Source of the DNA: Pseudofabraea citricarpa
Taxonomy: Eukaryota > Ascomycota > Leotiomycetes > Helotiales > Dermateaceae
Direction: 5' to 3'
Assembly: GCA_029641185.1 (NCBI GenBank)
Contig: JAPWGK010000018.1
Location: forward strand, 806,001-870,000
Length of the DNA: 64,000 nt
Shown here: piece by piece, positions 1 through 10,883 of the stretch
Layout: the number at the start of each line of letters is the position of its first letter
Position numbering within the stretch: the stretch's first letter is position 1
Translations under genes and position numbers: made by a program
Notes under the pieces: model-generated
The model's input: the letters and a program-made list of their open reading frames with translations, nothing else
What the model was told of the DNA's origin: nothing
Databases searched by the model: none

Positions 1-3000
1 AGTGACTTGAAGGAATCTTTAAGGGCCATTGAATCATTCTCGACGATGAACTTCGTCAGGTTTTCCACTTGCTCTAAAAGAGTCGTAACCTGAAACAGTG
101 GAAAGATTGATTGATTGTAGTTGGCTTTTAATTTGATGTTGCCCGTTCCAGGAATTATCTCTAGAGTCAAATTGAATTCTAGATTGTCGACGGAGTCTAT
201 TAATCGAACATGATTCCTTGTGTGGTCATAACTGTGGAGAGTTTGTTGCCAAATAAGGAGCGTATCGAAGAGAGTCGAACGTGGGTTGACTCCAGCAACA
301 TATTTGATTTCTCTAAGTGGCAACGCGCTATGCTCTAGGTGTTTTCTGTTGATTGCGTTGATTTCCTGCACCAAATTCAAGGATGACAGAGAGGAGGAGA
401 CTTCAACCCTGATAGGTAAAGTTGCAAGGCATGGCCCGACGATATCCTCAATTCCTGCGATCGGTAGAGTCCGACCCGAGAATACTGTCCCGAAGCAGAC
501 ATCCGGTGTTCCAAGATAAGCGCTTAGGACCATGGCATATGCAGCTTGGAAAATCGACTGCGGACTCGAAGACATTCGTTTTGCAGCACTCTCAATATCA
601 GATGTCGGTAGGCATGTGTTGTGGTAAACATTTGCAAGGCCACTTCTTGCTGCCTTTTTTGGGTGGAAGTTTGGAAGTGGGCGAAAGTCCATGTTTAGCA
701 AGTGATCTTTCCAATAATCCTTGGTCGCCCATGAATTCGAAATAAGCGTTTTATCTTGGTATCCTGACACTAGTCGATCGAATGTGGGTCGAGATATTAG
801 AGGTTTGTTGTCAAGAAGAGTCTCTATATCATCGAGCAACAGCTCAAGTGACCATGCATCATACAAAGCATGATGAATGTGGATAAGTACTCTTGTACTC
901 GATGTTGATTGGAGGAGTTGAACTCTTAGTGGGTGATGGAAGGAAAAGTCCGTAATATCGTTAATCTTGTAATCAAATGCTTCAACCTCTTCGATCTGTG
1001 AGCCGTCTAGATTTTTCCACACAACCTGAATGTAACCATTGGAATCCTGGGATTCTGCAAACCCCGTCCTCAGAATTGAATTCTCGTGGCATAAAGTATA
1101 TAGCATTTCACAGACATCTTCTATGTCCGTGATCCCAGGAAGTTCTATTTCAACCCAATTCCAGTATGCTCGACGGTCGATTACTGTCTCAGAAAGCATT
1201 GCGATCTGTAAAGGGGTGCAAGGCATCGTGTACTCTAAATCCTTTGCGTGGCCGTTGAGTGCTATTGATCCGTTTAGCACCTTGGGCATCGAAGGCCGGA
1301 CAGCTTCAGGTACCGAATTTGTGGCATTTGAGCAAATTTGTGTGAGCGCTGACAGAGTTTCGGCTTGCAAAACTGTCAATGTGGTTATATCGAAACCAGC
1401 CGATCGCAGTTTTGAAGCCACTTTGATTGCGACCAAGGAATCGAGGCCTACTGCTGCCAGTCGTGCAGTTTTTGGAAAGGTACCGAGAGTATCTTGGACA
1501 ATCGCTCTCACTTTACTCTCAATTGATGTTTCTTCGACTGGGTCATGTGTTTCACCGGAATTTCTTTGGTTTTGATAGTCGGCTTCAAGTTTTCTCTTGT
1601 CTACTTTCCCTGATGGTAGGTATGAAAACTTATCCAGCAAGACAATCTCGCTCGGTATCATAAATGAGGGAAGCCACTGAGCACAGGTTTTCAGAACATC
1701 CTCAGCCTCCACAATTTCAGTTCCAATCAGTGCAAAGACAACAAGAACACTGCCAATCACAACAGCCGAAACTGTCTTGATCCCAGGGTGCTTGTAGACA
1801 GCCTCTTCAATCTCGCCAAGCTCAACTCTCTGCCCTCGCAGCTTAACTTGGCCAGCACTCATGCGGCCCAGGATCTCCACTGTTCCATTTTCCAGCTGGC
1901 GAGCTTTATCGCCAGTGCGGTAATAATTTCGTCCTTCAAATGTCACAAAGGCAGCTTTATTTTGGTCAGGTCGGTTTATGTACCCTCTGGCCAACTGTGG
2001 CCCACCAAGAACAAGCTCTCCGAGTTCACCAACTGGCAAGAAATTCAACTGGGCTGCGTCATCGGCACTCGAACTCGCTGACACAATGAACGTTGAGACT
2101 GTGTCGAAGGGAACGCCAATATTTCCCGGCTTGGCGCTCGCTTCCATTTTGGGATAGATTGTGCAGTGTATAGCTGCTTCTGTTGGCCCGTACATCCCAT
2201 AGAGCATATTTTCCTGGGTCTCTGAGCCTCCGAATTCCTCCACAATTGGTCTCGTCAGCATTTCTCCGATTGTGAGAAGCAATTTTAAACAGGGAGCATT
2301 GGATCTTTTTTGCAGCAAAGATCCAGCAACCGTTGGGGTGAGCTCAGCCGCGTCTATCTCCAACTGAGTGATCATGCCAGGCAAATCATTCAGCAATTGC
2401 TGCCTATCCACCCCGACCAACGTCGACCCTCGCAGGAACGGAAAGAATATTTCGAAAACCGAGACATCGAAAGAAGGAGCAGCAAACTGCAAAAAGCGTT
2501 TAAAAACAGGAATGTGCCGCTGGTGAGCGAGTAGAGACTGAGTCACTGCTAAATGACTGACTCCGACTCCTTTTGGGAGCCCACTCGACCCCGACGTGTA
2601 GAGAACATAAGCCAAGTCGGACTCAGTCACTTCACGTGATGGTCCGCCGGCTGAGATCTGTTTGGGGGAAGTTGGAAATTCATCAACAATGATAACGATC
2701 GGGCCATTCTCCCACGACACTGATTCCTTGAATTCGGAAGTAGTGACAATGAGCCCTGCTGCAACATCACCAACCACGAATTGTATTCTTTCTTTTGGTG
2801 CATCCAGGTTAATGGGTGCAAAGGCCCCTCCTGACTCCAGAATGGCCAGTTGAGTTATGTAGAGAGCTGGAGATTGAGGCAGCAGCAGTGGAATAATATG
2901 CTGTGCCCGTCCTTCGTGGGTTGATGAAGCAGGCAAGGCATCTCGTATGCGAACCGATAATGCGTCTACACAAGCTCGCAATTCTTGGTAGCTATAGAGT

Positions 3001-3134
3001 TGGTGATTTTGAAGGCTTGTAAAGTCCAGAGCGCAACTAGATGAATTCTTTTCCCAGCGTATGAGATGGTGCAGAAGTCTTGGACCCTCCAGAAGCTGAG
3101 GAGGGTCATTGAGAATAGAGAGTTTTTGGGCCAT
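1..3134 (-). CDS. sidC: Siderophore nonribosomal peptide synthetase, SidC/NPS2 type (partial, 5' end only)
   Basis: This is the start of a large multimodular peptide synthetase that runs off the left edge. I read 1,044 codons without a stop or intron. The adenylation domain (about residues 20-510) shows YTSGSSG near 178, YGPTEAA near 316, YRTGD and GRMSAGQVKLRGQRVE near 415-435 and SGKVDKR near 510. A thiolation domain follows, with its carrier serine in GLDSL near 564. A condensation domain starts near 615 and has the histidine motif HHALYDA near 752. Opening with A-T-C and no leading C domain fits fungal ferricrocin/ferrichrome synthetases, which join acylated hydroxyornithine, glycine and serine. 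The divergent ornithine monooxygenase at 6491 supports this. The product type is inferred, because the remaining modules lie outside the window. Confidence 0.85.
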   Translation of the reverse strand, partial: MAQKLSILNDPPQLLEGPRLLHHLIRWEKNSSSCALDFTSLQNHQLYSYQELRACVDALSVRIRDALPASSTHEGRAQHIIPLLLPQSPALYITQLAILESGGAFAPINLDAPKERIQFVVGDVAAGLIVTTSEFKESVSWENGPIVIIVDEFPTSPKQISAGGPSREVTESDLAYVLYTSGSSGLPKGVGVSHLAVTQSLLAHQRHIPVFKRFLQFAAPSFDVSVFEIFFPFLRGSTLVGVDRQQLLNDLPGMITQLEIDAAELTPTVAGSLLQKRSNAPCLKLLLTIGEMLTRPIVEEFGGSETQENMLYGMYGPTEAAIHCTIYPKMEASAKPGNIGVPFDTVSTFIVSASSSADDAAQLNFLPVGELGELVLGGPQLARGYINRPDQNKAAFVTFEGRNYYRTGDKARQLENGTVEILGRMSAGQVKLRGQRVELGEIEEAVYKHPGIKTVSAVVIGSVLVVFALIGTEIVEAEDVLKTCAQWLPSFMIPSEIVLLDKFSYLPSGKVDKRKLEADYQNQRNSGETHDPVEETSIESKVRAIVQDTLGTFPKTARLAAVGLDSLVAIKVASKLRSAGFDITTLTVLQAETLSALTQICSNATNSVPEAVRPSMPKVLNGSIALNGHAKDLEYTMPCTPLQIAMLSETVIDRRAYWNWVEIELPGITDIEDVCEMLYTLCHENSILRTGFAESQDSNGYIQVVWKNLDGSQIEEVEAFDYKINDITDFSFHHPLRVQLLQSTSSTRVLIHIHHALYDAWSLELLLDDIETLLDNKPLISRPTFDRLVSGYQDKTLISNSWATKDYWKDHLLNMDFRPLPNFHPKKAARSGLANVYHNTCLPTSDIESAAKRMSSSPQSIFQAAYAMVLSAYLGTPDVCFGTVFSGRTLPIAGIEDIVGPCLATLPIRVEVSSSLSSLNLVQEINAINRKHLEHSALPLREIKYVAGVNPRSTLFDTLLIWQQTLHSYDHTRNHVRLIDSVDNLEFNLTLEIIPGTGNIKLKANYNQSIFPLFQVTTLLEQVENLTKFIVENDSMALKDSFKS

Positions 3135-4117
3135 GTTCGGCGTTATGGCATGCGGCTCATGGTTGAGCAGGATGCAGCAGATCTTGACGGGTATCGTATC
3201 TAATAGGAAGTGCTGAAAGAAGAAGATGCTCCGTTGGCTCGCGCTTGAGGCGGGTACTGGTTATGAGAAGGCGGGTCAGGTGACGACAGCAAAGTCTCAA
3301 GGTTGTTGATGAGATAGAGAGAAAGCTAAGGTTCACGTGGAATGATTCTTCGGCTTGCTTTTTTTTGTCGAATTTTTCATGGCCTGGTCTGATGATAATT
3401 CATGCTCGGGTTGGGGGTCAGCAGGAAAAGAAATGGTTGTCGGCGGGGGGGGGATCTTTGATGGAGACGCCGGAGCAAATAGCAGAAAGTAGTCTGGTGT
3501 ACGGAAGTGATGGCTTGACAATAATATGTCGGCCCCTCACCACGCCGTCGCCGCCAGGAAAATCGTCGCAGTTGGGTCAGAGCTTTTCTGCTTTCTGCTG
3601 ACCCTAGTCAAGACTGAGATTTGCAGACATGTTCTGGGAGCTTTTGGTGGCTCGAGGGTGGCCAGCGTCGGCAAATGGCGTCATGACATTGAATGCCCTA
3701 CGATGCATCTACACAGCCCCTTGTTGCTGGGGAGAATGTCACTGAATCTTGTTCTATGGTAGCGCCAACCTCTGCAACAGGAAGCCGCTTCATAATGATA
3801 ATGTTAATGCGCTTTCTTTTGGCAACGTCCAATCCCTCTGTCAAAAGTCAGGTTGGCTCTTGTCTTACTTGTCCCCATATTAATAACCGCCTCAGCATAT
3901 GCACCCATGCCAGCCTCCACAGTGCAATGCACACCTCATACACATACATACCCAAAGGGATGCCAAGCTGCTGCAGGTGACAACTAAGGACCAGCAAGAT
4001 GATAATGTGCTCGTATAGCCCCCAGCCACGTGAGCTTCTAGACCCTGACCGGAGGTGGCTTTGCAACAACCAACGTAGGACAAGCACAAGAGACGGGAAG
4101 AGCCAGTGCTTCTAATC

Positions 4118-4126
4118 TTATCAGAT
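4118..4126 (-). promoter_or_regulatory. Extended GATA site (SreA/Urbs1 type)
   Basis: On the minus strand this reads ATCTGATAA, an exact match to ATCWGATAA, the extended site bound by fungal iron-responsive GATA repressors. A near match (ATTAGATAA on the minus strand, 4136-4144) lies 10 bp further on, giving a paired arrangement about 1 kb upstream of the NRPS start. Confidence 0.6.
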
Positions 4127-4368
4127 GGCAGCATCTTATCTAATCACGGAATGAGTTGAGATGCGATGCTCAATAATAATGTTGTTGTTGAGTCGTTCCG
4201 ATTACCGGCCATGGCATTTTTTTTGTTCTTTTTCTCTCTTCTCATGTCTTTGCTTCAACCGTACATCGTTCACTCGCCCGCTGACTCCACTCTTGCTTGC
4301 TTCATCATCCACATCACCGACCGCAGGTCAGCCGGCAGGGGCGGGGCTATCGCACTCGGAACATTTCG

Positions 4369-4377
4369 ATCAGATAG
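4369..4377 (+). promoter_or_regulatory. Near-consensus extended GATA site
   Basis: It reads ATCAGATAG. It fits the HGATAR core and differs from ATCWGATAA only at the last base. It is a weaker candidate for the same iron regulator. Confidence 0.35.
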
Positions 4378-5554
4378 CTTATGGAAGCTTGGCGGATCCG
4401 TCTTGGTCTTGTCCAGTGAGCATCTGGCTAAACACCAACCATTCAACCTACTTAGCTGTCTATGAAACAACCTGTCACTGACTATTTGGCTAGATTTTTC
4501 AGTTGGAGTTTGTTTTGCGATAATTATTGGGAAGGTCGTCACTGTCCCGGCACAAAAAGCCAAGTTGGGACAAGGCTTAAGGCTGGAATTACCCGCCATA
4601 CAACTTTTCCGCCCAGCTGAAGATTCCATCAAGATGCCAATTGGGACTTTCACAATGGAGACGGGGGATCGACCATGCACGCGGCCCGACTTCGATGACC
4701 ATGGCAGGTAGCGGGGAAGGGGCGGCTGTATGGTGATCTCCAGCTTCATCGCCGTGGTCTTCGGGATTCTCTCCACTATTTGGTTTGGGTGCTCCTTTCC
4801 GCCTCACAGTAGTGGAGTTGCTGGCAAAATTGGAATCTGACAAGTGACAGAAAGAAGGCTCTTTACAAATACGAAGATGCTCACTGGTCAGTCTTGAGTT
4901 GGTTGACCTAGCCACCAAGCGGCAGGCCACAGAGTCTCCCGTCGGCTGGTAGCTTCGTTTGTGGAGGTTTGCTTTTTGGCATTCTTTTTCTCTCGAAAGC
5001 ATGCGTCATGATTTGAATTACAAGTCACTCTATTGGACATGCGAAATTGCTTCATTCCTTGTCGGAACATATCCCAATGAAATAAACTTCAAAAGGTTCT
5101 TTTGGCTAGTCGATATCGCTTTACAATACGGTATAACAGAGGCCTCTCAGTCAAGCCACAAGTCTCGGGGATTAGTCTCGGGGAACAGTCTCTTTGCGAG
5201 CTCTCTCGGATTCGATTTTTATTAAAAGTCTTGCCGGGCTTGCCTGTCATCTATCTCATCATTAGATATGACAATTATCAAGGAAGATCGTGTTAATTCT
5301 GACAGCAAATGGTGGGTTGACCCATTATCGGCGCCTCTCAATCGAATGTAGGCTTCAAATGTAAGCGCAACCATCTAGGATCTTTAACTACCTTTTGCTG
5401 TTATTTTCTTATTGCAGGCTAATGTTTTCTCGGGCTATTATTAACGCCGTGTATGATTTCCCCAAAGGTCCCCTATGGCCGAGCTTCATTCCGCTGGTCT
5501 TACTCTACTTGTTAAGCCGACGGGGATAACAGCGCATCAACGCATCAACGCCGG

Positions 5555-5563
5555 ATCAGATAA
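5555..5563 (+). promoter_or_regulatory. Extended GATA site (SreA/Urbs1 type)
   Basis: It reads ATCAGATAA, an exact match to ATCWGATAA, about 930 bp upstream of the ornithine monooxygenase start. A further simple CGATAA core lies near 5600. Confidence 0.6.
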
Positions 5564-6490
5564 CAAGTCTTGGCATTAGCATATGCAAAGTAGCAAACGC
5601 CGATAACACCTTATTTTGAATTCACCCCGGTCGAGAGCAAGCATTCAGAGACATGACCCTAGTACAAACAGTCATACGTACAAGAGAAGCTGGACCATGA
5701 GTATAATGCTAGCTTGGAAGGCTTGAGATTTTGTACTCATGATGGGTGGAATCCCTTTTTCGATATTAAGCAGAGGTCACTCGGTACATTCCCAATGCAA
5801 GAACAACCCGGCTAAATCACACATCGTGTCTTGAAGATTAGCACGAGTAGCACTGCCACCTGCGCTAGATCTAGCACATCTAGAAGGTGAGAGAGAAATA
5901 ACCATGTCTTCGCCTTCAGGACCCCGGGATAATCCACGATCTGACATATGGTTCAATAAGTTTAACCTCTTATAATCGGTCGACCGGCGACTTCCAATCC
6001 GCTCGCGTTTAAACGACTCGTGCCTTGCATGACGTCGAAGACATTTGCTCTCCATCGGGCGAGAGACGCGAATCCACGCCGTCTCCAGGCCCAGCAACCT
6101 AATACTACCACCCTAAGACACAGTTGCACAAGGTCGGGCATTCAAAAAAGTAAAGGAGGCTGCAATGGTAAGGTATCCACCATGTCCACCACCTTTAGTT
6201 TGATGCAACATCTTTCATATGGTGCGTCTTGCCTGCCCCAGCCAATCAGACAAGGCCTTTTACTCATCAAGACTCTACGGTGGCTTACAGGTATCTCATA
6301 CTTGTAAACTAATCCTTGCCTCACCAGAAGACTCGAGGACCACTCATCGACTCGACATTTCAAAGCACAGATTTCCAGTCCTTTCCTACAAATCTCTGCC
6401 GTCCTGTTTGGAGTCCTTATTAATCCACTTCCCAAATTCTGATCACGTGTTATTTATCATTTTCATAACTTATCCCCTAAGCGACGGATA

Positions 6491-8088
<1,598 letters not shown>

Positions 8089-8848
8089 GGAAGGCTGTTA
8101 CTTGCTGTACGTACGTACCCAAGAGGGGTTGGTTTTGGTAACGGGTACGAGCAACATCTTTCTGTATACACTTAATTCCATACATCTATCAATCTGCAGA
8201 CCTCATTCCCAAGAGCTTGTTTTTATTGACACGGTAACGAACATGACCTATCTTCCTATAGTTATTCGTCTCCTATGTCGATAAGTGAAAATGTGCCTAG
8301 AATTCTAGAGAAAAGATGCCCTGTTTTTTCTTCTGCTTCTTATTTGGAGGTATCAGAGTCAGGATAATATGATGATGTATTTCATCTTTTTCAGGGAACC
8401 GAGATCCGCTATCACTAAACCCCTTGATACTGTCGAGAATACCCAGGATGGAAGAAAATCCAGAGTGCAATGACAGATGGCCTTTTTAGGTAGATGATTC
8501 CATTTAATGTTTATATACAAGAAGGAACTTCTAGGTGAGATATATAATTAAAGGCCTTGGTTTCGTTTGGTTGTGTATCGGGGTAAAAATACAAACCAGC
8601 CAACCCAGGGAGAAGAAAAAGAAGAAGAAGAACAAATGTAAACGAGTGTGGTGTGGTTTATGCAAAACCCATGAAAAGCAAGAAGGTAACAATAGACAAT
8701 TCGTGTTGGGTGTGATGCTATATGAGATAGTTGCCCTCTTCGTACGTAGGTAGGTAGCGGCGACAGCAGTGGATTCGCATCGACCGAAGCTACGAATTTC
8801 TCCCAACCCAAGCAGCAACCGCACCCAGGCAAGCCCATCCAAGCCCTC
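8089..8848. other. Convergent intergenic region
   Basis: This 760-bp stretch lies between the 3' ends of the monooxygenase and the PhlG-like gene. Short overlapping frames are present, none credible. It holds a purine-rich run (GAAGAAGAAG type) near 8610-8630. I see nothing else. Confidence 0.5.
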
Positions 8849-10071
8849 TCAAGTCAAGATATCATCCTTGAACTCATAATACAGCGCGGGCAAGATATCT
8901 CCCAGGTGGGTCATCTCCATATGGCAATGCGTAGCGAGGGCGGTAGCATAGTCATTAACCGAAGCGAGGGCCGAGATCTGGTCGACGAAAGCCGAGCCAA
9001 ACCAATATCTAGAGCGCATCTCACGCTCGCCCGAGCCGTCTGATTTCTGCCTGACCTGGTGCATGAGCAGGGCCGACGAGTTGGAGAAGGACGTCCACTG
9101 CGGCGGCGATGTCGAGGCCCGCGATGCCCAGCGTCGACGTTGCCGCTACCAGCGTCTCGATGTGGTTCGCCCCGGCTGGGTTCGAGTCCGCAGTGCTCGC
9201 TGATCCGCCCACGGTGAATCCTAACGGTGATGCGTCGTAGAACCCGATCGAGATGGTCGTCGCTGTGTTGCCGATGTATTCGTCCACTGAGTAGGTTTCG
9301 TTCCAGTACCGCTCGCGGATCGACTGGCGAGCCGGACGTGATGGGTTAGCAGACGGTTTTGACACCCCAGCGCTTGCCGTGCTAGGGTGGAAGAGTTGGC
9401 TAGACATACCTGTTTGGAGATATCGTCGATGCTGAGCCCTGATGGCTCGAGCACACTGTATCGGTGTGCGCTCGGGTGCCAGAGCTTGTACTTCGTCGTT
9501 GAGTTCCTGTGCCAGTAGACCCACCAATCCAACCTAACAGGAGGTGACAACACTTTCAGCCAACTTCCATATATGGGGATGTTGGGAGTTACTGCAAAGA
9601 AACAGCGAAAACTTACATCTCACCCGTGACGTATTTATGGTCGGTTCGGACCGCCACGCTCAGAGAGCCGTCCTCAAAGATCGTATACCCGTTCTCAACT
9701 GTCTCGTAGCCGGGCTGGCTGAAGGACGTCTTAGCTGCTTCAAAACTGACACCGTACGAGGCTGCGAATGGGGATTTCTGAGAAGGAGAACAGTTAGTCA
9801 AGTCCAGGCTGGTTTTTTATACCTGACGTCTTCACAACAAAGTATGGAAGAGAAATCATACAGATAGACCATCGTTGAACTCGTCGGTTAAGGCATCCAG
9901 GTTAGGATTCCAGTAGTGAGCCCATGGTTCATTAAAGTCGCTTCCTTGGTATCCAAGATACGAATCATCAACTGCTGCAGTGCCTGATTGGCTTGTGTTG
10001 GTAGGAGCAGCCAATGCCAGTGATTGCCAGGAGCTGAAGGCAGCCATGATTACGGTGAGAGATTTCCCCAT
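8849..10071 (-). CDS. Secreted DAPG hydrolase (PhlG)-like protein
   Basis: Five exons join to 305 aa: 10071-9862, 9777-9617, 9533-9410, 9323-9150 and 9097-8849. The start at 10071 gives a clean signal peptide ending ALAA-P; an in-frame ATG at 10092 would only lengthen it. The body matches the DAPG hydrolase (PhlG) fold family: LDWWVYW, then YKLWHPSAHR near residue 140, LMHQVR followed by EMRSRYWFG, and an HCHME (HxxxE) motif near the C terminus of the kind that binds the catalytic zinc. Bacterial PhlG splits a carbon-carbon bond in 2,4-diacetylphloroglucinol; substrates of fungal relatives are mostly unknown. The last intron (9098-9149, 52 nt, GTAGCG donor) is inferred, because the two flanking frames are out of register without it. 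Confidence 0.75.
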
Positions 10072-10883
10072 GATGGATAAATTATGCTGCAAGGAGTTGA
10101 ATAACGAATGATTGGAGGAGATGCGGCTGCGGTAACGAGCAACAGAAACTAGATAGGCAGCGTTCTTTTATAATCGTTTTGCTGCGTCTTTCCCAACTTC
10201 CCGCCACGGTCCTAGCTCCTCTCCTGTCTATTCTCACTTACTCGATACCCCGATGAGCCCCATTTCGCCATTCGCGAACAGAGGATCGTCCCCCGCTCAT
10301 TCCGGACTTTTGCAACCCCCCTAGCAGAGCTGCTCCTCCGCATCTCGCACAATATCGCGAGAGAGCCTTGTGGTGATGGGTCGCTAATTTTGTTTCTCGC
10401 GGGACAGAGAGAGAACAGAACGAAACGAATCGCTTGGCGGTGGGACCGCGGGACACAAGTGGCCCAGAATGCGGGACCTGGAGGGACGCTGACGATTGAA
10501 GGTGTCATAGTCCTTCAGCTGGAAGTCGACTGTTCTCCGTACTCCGTTGTAAGGGCTGATGTTTTTGTCCTTGGTGCCCAGAAACTGCTGTCATGGTGGG
10601 AAAATGACTCGAATTATCGCCACAGAGGCTCATATGCCGTAACTTGGCTCCGAGAACGAGAATTAGATGAAAGATCTTTGCAATCTGGGACGTAATTCCT
10701 TCTTCTTGCTGTAATGCTTGGGCTAATAAGGCCTACCCAGGCATTTTACGCCATTAGCCAATTCATTTGATAGGAATCCTATCATAGCGAAATATTGCAT
10801 TCTCATAACAATCATCTTGTTCCAACAAGCCGTTCAAACACTTATCCAACGCAATCTATTCGTTCTCATTCACGCCCCCTGGA
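10072..10883. other. Intergenic region
   Basis: This 812-bp stretch lies upstream of the PhlG-like gene and downstream of the transcription factor gene, both leftward. It contains a CTCCGTACTCCG motif near 10536. No credible gene is seen. Confidence 0.5.

Larger units (their letters stand above)
3135..6490. promoter_or_regulatory. Bidirectional siderophore promoter region, no gene seen
   Basis: This is 3.36 kb between two divergent siderophore genes. Several open frames of 60-168 codons overlap each other on both strands, but none shows a recognisable domain or a consistent frame, so I call no gene. The region holds two exact ATCWGATAA sites and several weaker GATA cores, listed separately. 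It is long for a fungal divergent promoter, so an untranslated leader or noncoding RNA is possible. Confidence 0.6.

Noticed and set aside
4161..5002. Overlapping open frames of 99-168 codons on both strands between the siderophore genes
   Set aside because: They overlap in several frames, show no domain, and no splicing gives a longer sensible product.
9021..9527. 168-codon minus frame covering part of the PhlG-like gene
   Set aside because: It mixes two exons with intron sequence; the spliced model gives the family motifs in order.
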